A DNA stretch of 64,000 bases from Paenibacillus tyrphae (lineage in GTDB: Bacteria; Bacillota; Bacilli; Paenibacillales; NBRC-103111): contig NZ_BSDJ01000002.1 of NCBI RefSeq assembly GCF_027925525.1, positions 124,001 through 188,000 of the forward strand, read 5' to 3'. The notes under the pieces were generated by a model. It had not been told where the DNA came from, did no database searches, and worked only from the letters and a program-made list of their open reading frames with translations. This document shows, piece after piece, positions 17,972 through 29,100 of this stretch (its first letter is position 1; every line of letters starts with the position of its first letter). Made by a program: the position numbers and the translations under genes.

Positions 17972-18685
17972 TTACCAATGCTTAACGTCAATCGAGCCCA
18001 TTCCTGCCACAGCCGTTATTTCCGACCCGGAAGATGTCGTTATCCGTTTCGTTCGGGGCAAAACCCCTTCATCGTGAGCGGCGAATTCGACAGCGGGCAA
18101 GAGCAAGTCGATTCCGCCGAATCCGCAGTGAACGTGAATACGATTCGGGCCGGCCAGCTCGGTCCACCCCAGCGTAGCGCTTCCTACGTTCAGCCGGATA
18201 TCCGCCTCCCCTTGCAATTCGTTCAACGAAACATCTCCTGTTTGCAGCTTGATCCGCACCTTGGAAGAGTGCGTAATCCCGGACACTTCACCGAATGTCC
18301 CCCGGATGTCAATATCGCCCCGGCCTCCGTCCAAGATCACGACACCCGCCGTGAATTTCGCCAGAACCTTTGTTTCCGGAGGGACATGGACTTCAATGAG
18401 AATTTTTTGCTTTTGTCCGTTTTTGAGGTAAGAGACAAAGTTGCTTCCCTCGTACCGCAGTGCGCCGCCGGAGCAGAACAACCTTTGAGGCAGCAGATGG
18501 GATTCGCCGGCAGCCACAATGCTAATTTCATCCTCCGCATCAAAACAAATCAGCATGTTACCCAGCGTATGCACGTCGATGCGAAATTCCCGGATACCCT
18601 CGGCGGGAAACCGCTGATCGATTTGGGCGTTCCTGATCGCTCCTTTCGGAAACGTCGACAGGGATTTAGGCGTTCTTAAGGACAT
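17972..18685 (-). CDS. DUF4097-like (putative adhesin-fold) protein
   Basis: The protein has 237 residues, almost entirely short beta strands with repeated G-x-h-x-h patterns (GVVILDGGRGDIDIRG, LQTGDVSLNELQGEADIRL, HVHCGFGGIDLLLP). This matches the stacked-strand DUF4097 family found in Firmicutes, often cytoplasmic or envelope linked. No signal peptide or membrane segment is seen. ATG 18685 has an excellent AAGGAGTGAGG ribosome site. It is the last gene before the NRPS operon end and is separated from it by 141 bases. It is probably an independent gene. The function is unknown. Confidence 0.6.
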   Translation of the reverse strand: MSLRTPKSLSTFPKGAIRNAQIDQRFPAEGIREFRIDVHTLGNMLICFDAEDEISIVAAGESHLLPQRLFCSGGALRYEGSNFVSYLKNGQKQKILIEVHVPPETKVLAKFTAGVVILDGGRGDIDIRGTFGEVSGITHSSKVRIKLQTGDVSLNELQGEADIRLNVGSATLGWTELAGPNRIHVHCGFGGIDLLLPAVEFAAHDEGVLPRTKRITTSSGSEITAVAGMGSIDVKHW

Positions 18686-18780
18686 GGTACCTCACTCCTT
18701 TATAGGACAGATCCACGAAAACACAGGATTCCTTTATATGTAATTTATACCAAAACATATCGATCGAAACAATGAGCAAA

Positions 18781-18816
18781 CCGCCCGTAAAGCAGGATGC
18801 CCTACGGAACGGCGGC
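18781..18816 (-). terminator. Possible terminator of the NRPS-PKS operon
   Basis: CCGCC-CGTA (18781-18789) can pair with TACG and GGCGG (18803-18815), leaving a small bulge. It follows the decarboxylase stop. The T tract is poor (TTTG), so the call is weak. Confidence 0.28.
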
Positions 18817-18826
18817 CCGGCTCCCG

Positions 18827-20428
18827 CTAGCCGAACGAAAGCTCCAACTCCTCGGCGATCGTCTGCTGAAGGTCCAGGATGTTCTTAATATGCTCCTCCG
18901 TCGTTAACGGATTAGCCAGGATGACCCGCAATACGACGATGGATTCCGGCAGTCCTTCGATACCGGACAGCGTAGTGCGGGAAACGAAGGACTCCCCTTG
19001 CCGTCCCTGCATTTCCTGAAGACGCTCATTCAACCGGTTAATCCGGTTGTGCTCCTCGGGGGTCAGAGTGCCGTTCCGTACTGCTTCACGCAGTGGCGCA
19101 GGGATGTAACGATACGTTAAAATATTGATTTCGGGCTCTCCGATCAGCTCGAAGGCGTGATGTTCGGCAAGCAGATCGGCCATCCAACGGGTTTTGCGAA
19201 TGCCTTCATCGAGCAAATAGCCATAGCCTTCCCGGCCCAGCAAATGGAGTCCCGCATGCAGAAACACCGACATCGCCGGACGGGACCCCTCCAGAGATCG
19301 CCGTCCCAAATCGGCGGAGCCCCCGCGGATGATGTACTGCGCTTTTTTCTCGATCAAGGCCGCGGCTAACGGGTCCTTCAACAAGAGCAGACCCGTGCCC
19401 ATCGGCAAATACATCTGCTTGTGCCCGTCGATGGTGACGGTGTCCGCCCATTCGATCCCCTGGAGCTTATGGGCGTGGGCATCCGACAGCAGCAGCGGAC
19501 CTCCCCAAGCGGCATCCACATGAAAATGAATACGTTCCGCGCGGGCCATTCGTGCTAATTCTTGCAGCGGATCGATGGCGCCGCTTTCCGTTGTGCCGGC
19601 GATGCCGACGATGGCAAGGATCCGGTCGCCACGTTCGCGGCAAGCGGCGATCTCCTTCGCCAGCTTCGACAGATCGATCCGGCCGCGAGAGTCGCAGCCG
19701 ATCCGGATCACGCCGTCGCTCCCCAAGCCGAGAATATCCGCGGCTTTGTCGATCGAGTAATGCATCAAGGAAGAGCCTAGGATGACGCCCCGCCGGTATC
19801 CGTTCTTGTGCAGCGCCAGCGCGTACCCGTCCCGCTTCACGTTCGCTTCCGGCGAAAGCAGTGCCGCATTGCGCGCGATCCACAAGGCGGTCAGGTTTGA
19901 AATCGTCCCGCCCGAAGTCATCATGCCCAGCGTGCTTTCGGGATGTTGCCCGTGCTCGGCATAAAAGGATTCATCGCAGCCATAGACCTGACGGTGCATG
20001 AACGCGAGCGCTTGCCGCTCAAGGACGGTGAACGACTTGGACGTTTCCACTTTGACCACGTTTTGGTTTAAAGCCGTGAGCAGCCGGCTCAACGGCCTGA
20101 AAAACATCGGCAGCGCCGAGGTCATATGGCCGATAAAGTTCGGGGATGACGTATTGATGGAATGAGGCACGACCTCATGAACCAAGCGGCTCATATACGC
20201 TTCGGGATGCAGCGCGCTCCCGGGAACGGCCGCCTCCTGTCGGAGCAAGGACAAACGTTCCAATGCCGTATCTGTCGTGACACACGAAGCCCCGTACAAC
20301 CCTTCAATCACTTCCGTGACGTATCGGTCCAGCCTCTCCTCCACAGCCTGCTGATCCGCGGACGGCTCAAACGCCAAGCGAAGATACTCCCTGATTTCGA
20401 GAAGCGGCTGGATATACAATGGTTCCAT
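18827..20428 (-). CDS. PLP-dependent decarboxylase, PanP-like aspartate 1-decarboxylase candidate
   Basis: The protein has 533 residues from ATG 20428, which has GAGGAA five bases upstream; a GTG at 20440 overlapping the NRPS stop lacks a proper ribosome site. It is a group II PLP decarboxylase: HVDAAWGG holds the cofactor-binding Asp, and VTIDGHKQMYLPMG holds the Schiff-base Lys (about residue 338). Length and the DGHKQMYLPMGTG stretch resemble PanP-type pyridoxal aspartate 1-decarboxylases, which make beta-alanine. Glutamate or aromatic decarboxylation remains possible. It is the last gene of the operon, 8 bases from the preceding NRPS stop. One adenylation domain upstream (26132-33994) carries a beta-alanine-like pocket code, so the expected job is supply of beta-alanine for the assembly line. 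Confidence 0.78.
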   Translation of the reverse strand: MEPLYIQPLLEIREYLRLAFEPSADQQAVEERLDRYVTEVIEGLYGASCVTTDTALERLSLLRQEAAVPGSALHPEAYMSRLVHEVVPHSINTSSPNFIGHMTSALPMFFRPLSRLLTALNQNVVKVETSKSFTVLERQALAFMHRQVYGCDESFYAEHGQHPESTLGMMTSGGTISNLTALWIARNAALLSPEANVKRDGYALALHKNGYRRGVILGSSLMHYSIDKAADILGLGSDGVIRIGCDSRGRIDLSKLAKEIAACRERGDRILAIVGIAGTTESGAIDPLQELARMARAERIHFHVDAAWGGPLLLSDAHAHKLQGIEWADTVTIDGHKQMYLPMGTGLLLLKDPLAAALIEKKAQYIIRGGSADLGRRSLEGSRPAMSVFLHAGLHLLGREGYGYLLDEGIRKTRWMADLLAEHHAFELIGEPEINILTYRYIPAPLREAVRNGTLTPEEHNRINRLNERLQEMQGRQGESFVSRTTLSGIEGLPESIVVLRVILANPLTTEEHIKNILDLQQTIAEELELSFG

Positions 20429-20436
20429 AGCTTTCC

Positions 20437-23400
20437 TCACGCTCCCTGATGGCCTGTCTTTCCGCTGCTAGGCTGCGGCAGGAACCCGGTTTGGACAAAA
20501 TAAGTAAGGTAAGTGCTCATCAAGGATCGGTCCAGCTTCGGACACGTTACGCCGCTTCCGTTCAAGCCCTGATGAAGATGGGTGCAATCGTAGACAACCT
20601 GGAATTCCGACATGCCGTCTCCCCAGTCGCCTTCGAGGAGCGGCAGAACCGCCTTCGCCGCCTGATCTCCGGACTCGCCCGCCGCCTGTAAGATCCGTTC
20701 GTGCCAAATCCCGTAAGGTACCGTCCGGAGAGCATACCCGTAGTCGGCCAGGCTCTCGATCACCTCGCTCCACGTGGTCCGCGTAGGATTCACAAGATGG
20801 TACGCGCGACCGTCTGGCGTTTCCGCCCCCGACAGATGCACAATCGCCCGAGCCGCGAAATCCGCCGGCACAATCTCCAGCTCCGCTTCCATAGCGGGAA
20901 TGAGCCCCAACTGCAGCGAGGCTTTGATGATCAGCCACATAAAATCGCTCGATTGGCAGCGGCCCGTTACGCTGTCTCCCCAAATACGGCCCGGGCGGTA
21001 AATGAGCGCGGGCAGTCCCGAGCGAGCGGCTTCCAGCACCAACCGCTCCGCTACCCATTTGCTCTGGGTATAACCAAGCCTAAGGTCTTCGGGATGCTGC
21101 GGCAGGTCCTTCTCCATCAAAACGCCGTCCTTGATATCGCGTCCCGAGAACACGTGCGTGGTCGAGACGAAGTGTAACGTTTTGAAACGCCCGGTATTCG
21201 CCAGCCGGATCATTTCCCGGGTTCCCAGAACATTCGCCGCCTTGTGCTCGACATAGGGCGCTATAAAATGCACCATGCTGCCGTTGTGATAAAGGGCGTC
21301 CATCTGCCCGGCCAGCCGCTCGAAGACCGCTTCGGACAACCCCAGCCTCTCCTGCCCGAGATCGCCGGGAATGACCCTAATACGCTCCGAGACTGCTTCG
21401 TCGCGAACCCCGTATTTGGCAAGATTGGTTTGCAGCCGCCGCATGGCCTCCTCTTCGGTGCGCCCGCGGACAAGGCAGAAAATATCGGCCGCCGTGCTTC
21501 GCAGCAGCTCGCGCAGCAGGAAGGCTCCAAGGAAGCCCGTGGCTCCCGTCAGCAAAATGTTTTGCACAGGTCTACTCGTCTGACCGGCCGTTCCCGGATC
21601 ACGAATGGCAAACGGAAGGCTGCTCTCGCTCCATAGATCGAGCCGCGAAGCGACAAGCTCTCCCTGACCGCTTTGGATAGCTTCGACGGCGGCGCTCATC
21701 CACTCGATGGTTGGCGTCTCAAACAGCACGCGCAGCGGAATTTCGATGCCGAGCTCGTCGCGCAGCTTGAAAATAAGCTGGGTTGCGAGCAAAGAGTGGC
21801 CTCCCAGCTCGAAGAAGCTGTCCAGGACGCCGATTTGCGGGATACCCAGCACGCTGCTCCAAAGCTCTGCAAGCCGCCGCTCCAGCGGAGTATGGGGTTC
21901 GACATACGGATTTTCCAGCTCCGGACGTTCGCGGCCCGGGGCCGGTAGCGCCGCCCTGTCGATTTTGCCGTTGGAAGTAAGCGGGAACGAACGTACGGTA
22001 ACGCAGGCGGACGGAATGAAATAATCCGGGAGCCGCTCCTTCAGCAGGCTGCGCAGCTCCGGACTCAGTCCACCAGGCGCTGTGAGCTTTACTGGCCGGT
22101 TGGCGTATGCGCTCCATTCTTCGCTTCCTTCCGATTTTCCGCTTCCCGTCTGGACGATTCGTTTGTCCGGTGACAAGTCCCGACGGGTACAGAGTACATC
22201 GAAGCGGTCTTCCCGGCCGGGGCCCGCCCAATGGGTCGCGATATCGTAAGGAAGGGAACGCTCGAGCTCGACAAAGGCCATAGGATCGACGGCGTCTTCT
22301 CCCACCTCTTCCAGAAAGCCCCGCAGCCTGGCGTTGGGGACGCCACGGATCGCAACGGCTTCCGCGCCTTGTCCGGCCAGCTTTTGCAGCGCGCTCTCCG
22401 CGTCCCGAACGCAGGTCCAAGGAAGCAGTAACGGTTCAACCGTCCGCTGTTCCGAGGCGCTCACGCGCAGCAGGACATCGTAGCGAAACCGTGTCAATTC
22501 GTTCCAGCGGCTTCCCCGCTTCCACTGAATTTCCGCATGGGCAATCTGCTCCTTGCTCTCAGCAAGCTTCACAAAAAGCTGCGGATCGAGAAGCAGCTCA
22601 TGCTCGCGTTCCATCCGTTCCTTCACCCGGGAGCTTCGTTCCTCCGGCGTGAGCGCCCGTCTCGCCTTGAACTGCTCCACTGAAGAATAAAATGCTTCCT
22701 GCAGCGGCAAGCTCCGCACGTCTCCGATAAATATGCTGCCTCCGGGACGAACGGCCCGCACGGCAGCATCGAGCACTTCCAGGAAATACTCCACGCTCGG
22801 GAAATATTGGATGACTGAGTTGAGTATGACCAGATCATAAGAGCCTGGTTCTATTCCCTCCGTATGATGGGCCGGCTGCTGCCGAAGGCTCACCTGCGGC
22901 AGCTTCTCCGTCAGCGTTTCCAGCCGCCGGATCGCCGTTAACGAAATGTCGGTTCCCATGTAATGCTCGCACTCCGGCGCCACCCGGAAAAGCAGCAGCC
23001 CCGTTCCGCAGCCCAGCTCCAGCACGCGCTTCGGCTTCGCGTCGAGCAAGTGCTTTACTGTTGCGTCCACCCACTCCCGCATGTCCTCCGCAGGAAGAGG
23101 CCGGCCGTCGTACAGGCTGTTCCACCCGGCGATATTGAAATCGGCGGCTTCCGCATCCGCTCCGTTTTCGTAGGTTTGATCGAATACATGCTCCCATTGC
23201 TTCGTTATTTCCACATCGTGGCCATCCGCTTCCTTCTCGATGAGATAGGCTACCAGCTGCGGATGTCCCATGGCATCCTGCTTTACGGCCACCACGGCAT
23301 CGCGGACGGCAGCATGCTGCTTCAGCGCTGCTTCGATTTCTCCCAATTCGATGCGAAAGCCGCGGATTTTAACCTGATGATCGTTGCGCCCGAGGAACTC

Positions 23401-26097
23401 CAGCTCTCCTGACGGCAAAAGCCTTGCTTCATCGCCGGTTTTGTAGAGAGTAGCGTCCGGGACGCCGGAGAACGGGTTCAGGACGAACCGCTCGGCCGTC
23501 AGCTCCGAACGATTCAGATATCCCCGCGATACGCCCGCTCCTCCCACATACACCTCGCCGGCGATGCCGATCGGCACCGGCTCGAGGTTGCGGTCCAGCA
23601 GGTACAGGCTCAGATCGGGGATGGGAATCCCGATGGGGCTTTTTCGCGCTTCGAGATCGGCCAGGGTCAGCGGTCTGTAGGTGACATGCACCGTAGTTTC
23701 GGTAATGCCGTACATGTTGACCAGTTGGGGCCGGGCATCGCCATGCCGGTCAAACCAGCCTTTGAGCGTATGCATTTCCAACACTTCCCCGCCAAATACA
23801 ACATACCGAAGGGCTTCGAGCATTTTGGTCTGCTGTCTCTCCTCGTGCTGCGCCAGCTGGCGAAAAGCTGAAGGGGTCTGACAAAGGACGGTCACCCCTT
23901 CCGAATGCAGAAGCACATGGAAGCTTTCTGGCGAACGGCTGACCAGATAAGGAACGACGACAAGCTTGCCTCCATAGAACAAAGCGCCCCACATTTCCCA
24001 CACCGAAAAATCGAAAGCGTGCGAGTGGAAAAGCGTCCATACGTCGCTCCGGTCAAACCCGAACCAGGCATGCGTCTCGTCGAACAAGCGGACGACATTC
24101 CGGTGCTCCACAAGCACGCCTTTCGGCTGGCCGGTCGAGCCGGAGGTGTAGATCACATAGGCCAATTGTGCGGGATCCGTCCCGAGCTCAAGCGGCGCTT
24201 GGCTCTCCGCATCCGCGTCGAAATCATCCACCGCAATGGTCGGTGCATCGAGATCGGGCAGCGTATCGAGAAGCGAAGCCTGCGTCAGCATCAAGGACAG
24301 CCCGGCATCGCCGGCGATATAAGCGATCCGCTGCTTCGGATAGGCAGGATCGAGCGGTATGTAGGCGCCGCCCGCTTTGAGCACAGCGAGAATCGCAACG
24401 ACAAGCTCAAGTGAACGCTCCAGATAGATGCCGACCCGGACCTCCGCCTCGACACCCAGCCGTCTAAGCCGGCGGGCCAGAGCGTTGGCCCTTCCATCCA
24501 GCTCGGCGTAGGTCAGCGACCTGCCTTCGTACGTAACGGCAACCGCCTTGGGAGTCAGAGCGGCCGCCTGTTCGAAGCGTTCGTGAATGCAGCTTGTGAC
24601 GGGCTGCGGCGATTTGGCCGCGGCTCCCCACGTCAGCACCCGCCGACGCTCCTCCTCCGGCAATAGGGCCAGACGCTTCACCGGCAATCGGGCATTGGAA
24701 AGAATGCTGTCCGTCAACACCTGAAAGTGCGATGTCATGCGGACGACGGTTTCTGCGTCAAACAGCTCCGTCGAGTACTCGAAGAAACCGATCAGCTTGC
24801 CCTCGCTTTCCGTAAGCGAGAGCAGCAGGTCGAAGGGCGCCATCCCGTTGTGTACGGTAATGGGGGCCAGCTCCAGTCCGTTCAGCTGGGTCTTCGGAAA
24901 CGGCGTGTTCTGAAAGACGAAGCCCGTCTGAAAAAACGGCGACGAAACGCTCAGATCGCGGTCGGGTTGAAGAGCCTCCACCAAACGCTCAAACGGCACA
25001 TCCTGCCGATCGTACGCTTCCAGCGCCACACGCTTCACCTGGCGGAGAACCGCCGGAAAATCGTCGTCCTCGCCAAGCTGGGAGCGCATGACGAGCGTAT
25101 TGACGAAGAAGCCGATCAAGCCTTCAATCTGCGCCTGATTCCGATTGGCAATCGGGCAGCCTACCGAAATGTCAGGCGATTGGCCGTACCGATAAAGCAG
25201 CACCTTCCACACGGACAGCAGCGCCATATAGAGAGTAGCCCCTTCTTCCTGGGCAAGGCGACGCAAGCCCTCCGTTTGCGCTTCGGACAGTTCGAAGTAA
25301 TGCCGTTCCCCCCGATAAGTCGGTACCGCCGAACGCATTCGATCGTACGGTAGAGCCGCATCAGACCGCAGGCCGGCAAGCTGGCGCCTCCAATAAGCCA
25401 GCTGCTCCTCGTATGCTCCCGCCTCCATTCGCTTCCGCTGCCACTCCGAGAAATCCCCGTACTGAATCGGCAGCTCCGGCAGGGGCGAAGGCTGACCCTG
25501 GGAATAAGCTTCATAGAGCAAAGCGAGCTCCCGCTGGAAAACCCCGAGTGACCACCCGTCGGAAATAATATGGTGCATGCAAATCACGAGAAGATGATCG
25601 TTCTCCTGCAAACGGATCAGCCGGGCGCGCAGAAGCCTCGAACAAGTCAAGTCGAATGGCTTCTTCGCCTCATCCGAGAGCAGGCGGGCGGCTTCCGCCT
25701 CCCGCTCCGTTTCCGGAAGGCGGCTCAAATCCTCGACCGGCAGTTCGCAGGCTCCGAGCTCTTCGATTTCCTGGTAAGGGATGGCTTCCCGAACCGTAAA
25801 TCGGGTGCGGAACACCTCATGACGTCGAATGATCTCGCTGAGCGCCAGCTTGAGCGCGTCCGTGTTCAATTCACCACTTAAACTAACGGCTCCCGGAATG
25901 TTATAGACCGGTGTCCCCGGAACCAACTGCTCCAAAAACCATATTCGCCGCTGAGCAAACGACAGCGGAAGCGGCCCCCGCCGCTCGCGCGGGCCCATTT
26001 TTCCCGCCGCAGCGCCTCCCTTTTTCCACTTTTCGAGCAGGGCCCGTTTGGCATCGGATAGATTGCCGCCAGATGGCGATGCGCTTTCAATGGACAC
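20437..26097 (-). CDS. NRPS, terminal module: C-A-MT-T-reductase
   Basis: The protein has 1886 residues. After a short helical docking-like N-terminus (SDAKRALLEKWKK) come a condensation domain (about 40-460, active site HHIISDG near 178) and an adenylation domain (about 500-1390). The adenylation domain is interrupted at about 970-1215 by a SAM methyltransferase of the NRPS N-methyl type (LELGCGTGLLLF, GWNSLYDG). A carrier domain follows (GGHSLLATQ, Ser near 1431), then a thioester reductase (about 1510-1886: LLTGATGFLGAF, catalytic YTQSK near 1676). Pocket residues by eye read DFWCVGMVHK, close to the Thr code DFWNIGMVHK but with Cys in place of Asn. The chain would be released as an aldehyde or alcohol using NADPH. 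There is no thioesterase. It is the last synthase of the line. Confidence 0.92.
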   Translation of the reverse strand: MSIESASPSGGNLSDAKRALLEKWKKGGAAAGKMGPRERRGPLPLSFAQRRIWFLEQLVPGTPVYNIPGAVSLSGELNTDALKLALSEIIRRHEVFRTRFTVREAIPYQEIEELGACELPVEDLSRLPETEREAEAARLLSDEAKKPFDLTCSRLLRARLIRLQENDHLLVICMHHIISDGWSLGVFQRELALLYEAYSQGQPSPLPELPIQYGDFSEWQRKRMEAGAYEEQLAYWRRQLAGLRSDAALPYDRMRSAVPTYRGERHYFELSEAQTEGLRRLAQEEGATLYMALLSVWKVLLYRYGQSPDISVGCPIANRNQAQIEGLIGFFVNTLVMRSQLGEDDDFPAVLRQVKRVALEAYDRQDVPFERLVEALQPDRDLSVSSPFFQTGFVFQNTPFPKTQLNGLELAPITVHNGMAPFDLLLSLTESEGKLIGFFEYSTELFDAETVVRMTSHFQVLTDSILSNARLPVKRLALLPEEERRRVLTWGAAAKSPQPVTSCIHERFEQAAALTPKAVAVTYEGRSLTYAELDGRANALARRLRRLGVEAEVRVGIYLERSLELVVAILAVLKAGGAYIPLDPAYPKQRIAYIAGDAGLSLMLTQASLLDTLPDLDAPTIAVDDFDADAESQAPLELGTDPAQLAYVIYTSGSTGQPKGVLVEHRNVVRLFDETHAWFGFDRSDVWTLFHSHAFDFSVWEMWGALFYGGKLVVVPYLVSRSPESFHVLLHSEGVTVLCQTPSAFRQLAQHEERQQTKMLEALRYVVFGGEVLEMHTLKGWFDRHGDARPQLVNMYGITETTVHVTYRPLTLADLEARKSPIGIPIPDLSLYLLDRNLEPVPIGIAGEVYVGGAGVSRGYLNRSELTAERFVLNPFSGVPDATLYKTGDEARLLPSGELEFLGRNDHQVKIRGFRIELGEIEAALKQHAAVRDAVVAVKQDAMGHPQLVAYLIEKEADGHDVEITKQWEHVFDQTYENGADAEAADFNIAGWNSLYDGRPLPAEDMREWVDATVKHLLDAKPKRVLELGCGTGLLLFRVAPECEHYMGTDISLTAIRRLETLTEKLPQVSLRQQPAHHTEGIEPGSYDLVILNSVIQYFPSVEYFLEVLDAAVRAVRPGGSIFIGDVRSLPLQEAFYSSVEQFKARRALTPEERSSRVKERMEREHELLLDPQLFVKLAESKEQIAHAEIQWKRGSRWNELTRFRYDVLLRVSASEQRTVEPLLLPWTCVRDAESALQKLAGQGAEAVAIRGVPNARLRGFLEEVGEDAVDPMAFVELERSLPYDIATHWAGPGREDRFDVLCTRRDLSPDKRIVQTGSGKSEGSEEWSAYANRPVKLTAPGGLSPELRSLLKERLPDYFIPSACVTVRSFPLTSNGKIDRAALPAPGRERPELENPYVEPHTPLERRLAELWSSVLGIPQIGVLDSFFELGGHSLLATQLIFKLRDELGIEIPLRVLFETPTIEWMSAAVEAIQSGQGELVASRLDLWSESSLPFAIRDPGTAGQTSRPVQNILLTGATGFLGAFLLRELLRSTAADIFCLVRGRTEEEAMRRLQTNLAKYGVRDEAVSERIRVIPGDLGQERLGLSEAVFERLAGQMDALYHNGSMVHFIAPYVEHKAANVLGTREMIRLANTGRFKTLHFVSTTHVFSGRDIKDGVLMEKDLPQHPEDLRLGYTQSKWVAERLVLEAARSGLPALIYRPGRIWGDSVTGRCQSSDFMWLIIKASLQLGLIPAMEAELEIVPADFAARAIVHLSGAETPDGRAYHLVNPTRTTWSEVIESLADYGYALRTVPYGIWHERILQAAGESGDQAAKAVLPLLEGDWGDGMSEFQVVYDCTHLHQGLNGSGVTCPKLDRSLMSTYLTYFVQTGFLPQPSSGKTGHQGA

Positions 26098-26131
26098 CTT
26101 CTGTCACCCTTTCTCTTTCATGATCGGAGCC

Positions 26132-29100
26132 CTATAAAAGCTCGCTGACTTGTTCATCCGTCATCGATTCCAGTTTTTCGATCAACAGCGCTTCAATGGC
26201 CTCGGCAACCTCGGCGACCGTCGGATGCTCGAAAAAGAGCTTCAGCGGAAATTCGATTGGAAACCGGCTGTTCACCCATGAAATCACTTGCGTAGCCAGC
26301 AGAGAATGGCCGCCAAGATTGAAGAAGTCGTCATGAATGCCAATCGGCTCCATGCCGAGCAGCTCGGACCAAGCGTCCGCAAGCTGCTGCTCCATATCAT
26401 GGCGGGGAGCAACCAGTGATACCGACAGCGCCGGACGGGGGCGGAGCGCCAGATTGCCCTTATGCGGGCCTGCCTGCTCTGCCTGCCGGCTCCGGCTCTG
26501 TAAAGCGTAAGCCCGCCGAGCGGCAAAGTCCGCCGTGGAGACAAGGCATTGAGAAACAGTATCGCAGGCCATCAGCTTCGTCCATAACCGGACTCCTTCC
26601 TCGGGACGAATGGCCAGTCTTGCCAGCTCGCTCACTCTTCCTTCCCGATCGGAGGAGACGGGTCCCGAGGTCCAGGCATCCCATTGAATGCAGCGCCAGC
26701 GTGAATCCGTCAGTTCGTTGTGCCTGCGCACGAACGCCTCCGTATAAGCAGCCGCAGCGGCATGAAGCGTTAAACCCAAGCCTCCGAGCTCGGAAGCAAT
26801 CGAGGACTGGATGAGGCAAAATTCCGGCCGATACGGTGCCAAAGCCCGTTCCAGCTCGTCCAAGCCCTGCGCCGTCCGGTCAAGCTCGGCTTCGGCGGTC
26901 TGCCCATCCAATTCGCTCGCGGCGGCAAAAGTCATTTCTTCCGAGGACCAATCCCCATAGAGGACGCCGGTAGGCTCCCCGAACAGAGCTGCCGCTTGGT
27001 CCACAGCCTCTGTCAGCGCCCTCTGCTTCGGGGAGGCAATGGGGACAAAATGAACCTCCACCCCCAGCTCCTCCAGCCGCAGTGCATGAGCCGCAGCCTG
27101 TCGAGCCTTATCGCCGGCGGGTATTTCGCCGTTCGCAATCGCAGGCCAGACGGCTTTGTCCGGCATGACCGGCTGCTCGTTTATGATGACGATCCGCTTA
27201 TGCCCCTGATCGGGCGACGGTTGAACCAGATATTGAGCGAAGGCTTGCATTTTACGATCGAACGGGCCGATGAGAAGATAGGTACCGGTGGCATGCGCAA
27301 TTTCATTTTCCGCATCATTCCGATTTGCATGTACAGGCTCGTATTCGAGCATCCACCGCTGATTTCCGCGGTAGATACGCGGACTTCCCGCCGGGGCGGA
27401 CATAAAGTCCTCCAAAATGGCGTCTGCCATAGCTGCTGCCTGCGAACGACGGTTCGGCATGAGTGCATCTGCCAGATGAAACGAGGACAGCGCATGCTCC
27501 TGCATCCAGACTTGGCCCAGCCCGGCGACCATCATCCGTTCGGGCCGAACGTCTGTTTCGCCCGCAATACTGTAAAGCCCCTCCGTAACGACACACAAAT
27601 GGGCTGAATTTCCAGCAGCACCGGCATGAGCCTGCAGTGCCCTGGACAACTGCAAAAAGCCGGTCACGCCGCCAAAGGAGGAATCCTCTTGTGTCCACGA
27701 ACAGCATGAGCAGATAACCCGCATCGGCCCTTTACCCGCAGCCAGAGTGTCGAAGAGCAGCGCGTACTGTTCGGGCCGGGCCGGGTTCAAGCCGTACAGC
27801 CGCTCGCTCAGCCGTTCGAAGCCCGAAGCTTCCCGGACCCGAACGACAGGCTGGCTGGCATGCTCAAGCCGCTCCGCCAGTACATCCATCCAGCCCCCGC
27901 GCTCCTCCTCGAAGACAATCCACAACCCGCTGCGCTCCTTGGGATGCCACGTGGAGATAGACGTCGTCGGCCGGAACACGGGCTCGTAGAGCCATTGTTC
28001 CGGCTCCAATCGCTCCAGCCCGCGGCCGCGAACTGCAGAAGCTGCCGCAGAGGTCAGGCGCGGCTCGATCCAGTACCGCTGACGCTCGAACGGATACGTC
28101 GGCAGCTCGACCCGATTGCGCACTCGGCTGCCGTGCAGCGCTTTCCAGGCAATGCTCTGTCCGCCGCTCCACAGCTCCGCCACGCTTTCCAGCCACTGCC
28201 GCCGCTCTCCGGCTCCGGTTCTCCCCGGCGGCAGCGTGCGCACGCCACGGTGCTCCGCTCCCCAGCGGGCCGATTGCCGCATCAGGCTCGTCAGCGTCTG
28301 GCCCGGGCCGACTTCGATCACCACCGCATTCGGGTACCGCTCCAGCACGCGCTCCGAGTTTTCAGCAAACCTCACCGTATGCCGCGCGTGGGACACCCAA
28401 TACACCGCGCTTCCTGCCTGCTCCGCCGTGATCCAATCCCCCGACTCGTTAGACACATAAGGAATTTGCGGCGCGCCCAGCTTCATCCGCTTTAGCGCCG
28501 CTTCCAGCTCGCCCAGCGCCGGCTCCATCCGCGAGGAATGGAACGCCCCGCCTGTCCGCAGCCGTCGGCATTCGACGCCTGCCGACTGCAGACGGGCCGT
28601 CAGCTCTTCCACTTCTTCCGCCGAACCCGTCACCACGCTCATCCTCGGGCCGTTGACCGCCGCGATTTCCAGCGTCCCCTTTAATCGCTCCGTCAGCTCC
28701 GCCGCATTCGCGCCAACCGCCGCCATCGCTCCCGCTTCGCACCGGTGCATCAGACGGCCGCGGACGCTTACCAGCTCCAGCCCTTCCTCCAGGCTGAATA
28801 CCCCGGCGATACACGCCGCCGTATACTCGCCCAGACTATGCCCGATCAGCGCAGCCGGCTTCACGCCCACGCTCATCCACAGCCGGGCCAACGCATATTC
28901 CGCCACGAACAGCGCAGGCTGCGTCAGCCACGTCTCCTCCAGCCGCTCCTCTTCGAAGCCTTCGCTTCCCAGCAGCGCATCCCGCACGTCCATTCCCAGA
29001 TGCGGCATGAGCAGCTCGGCGCAGCGGTCCACCGTTTCCCGGTACACCGGCTCCTGTGCGTACAGCTCCGCGCCCATGCACGCATATTGGCTCCCTTGTC

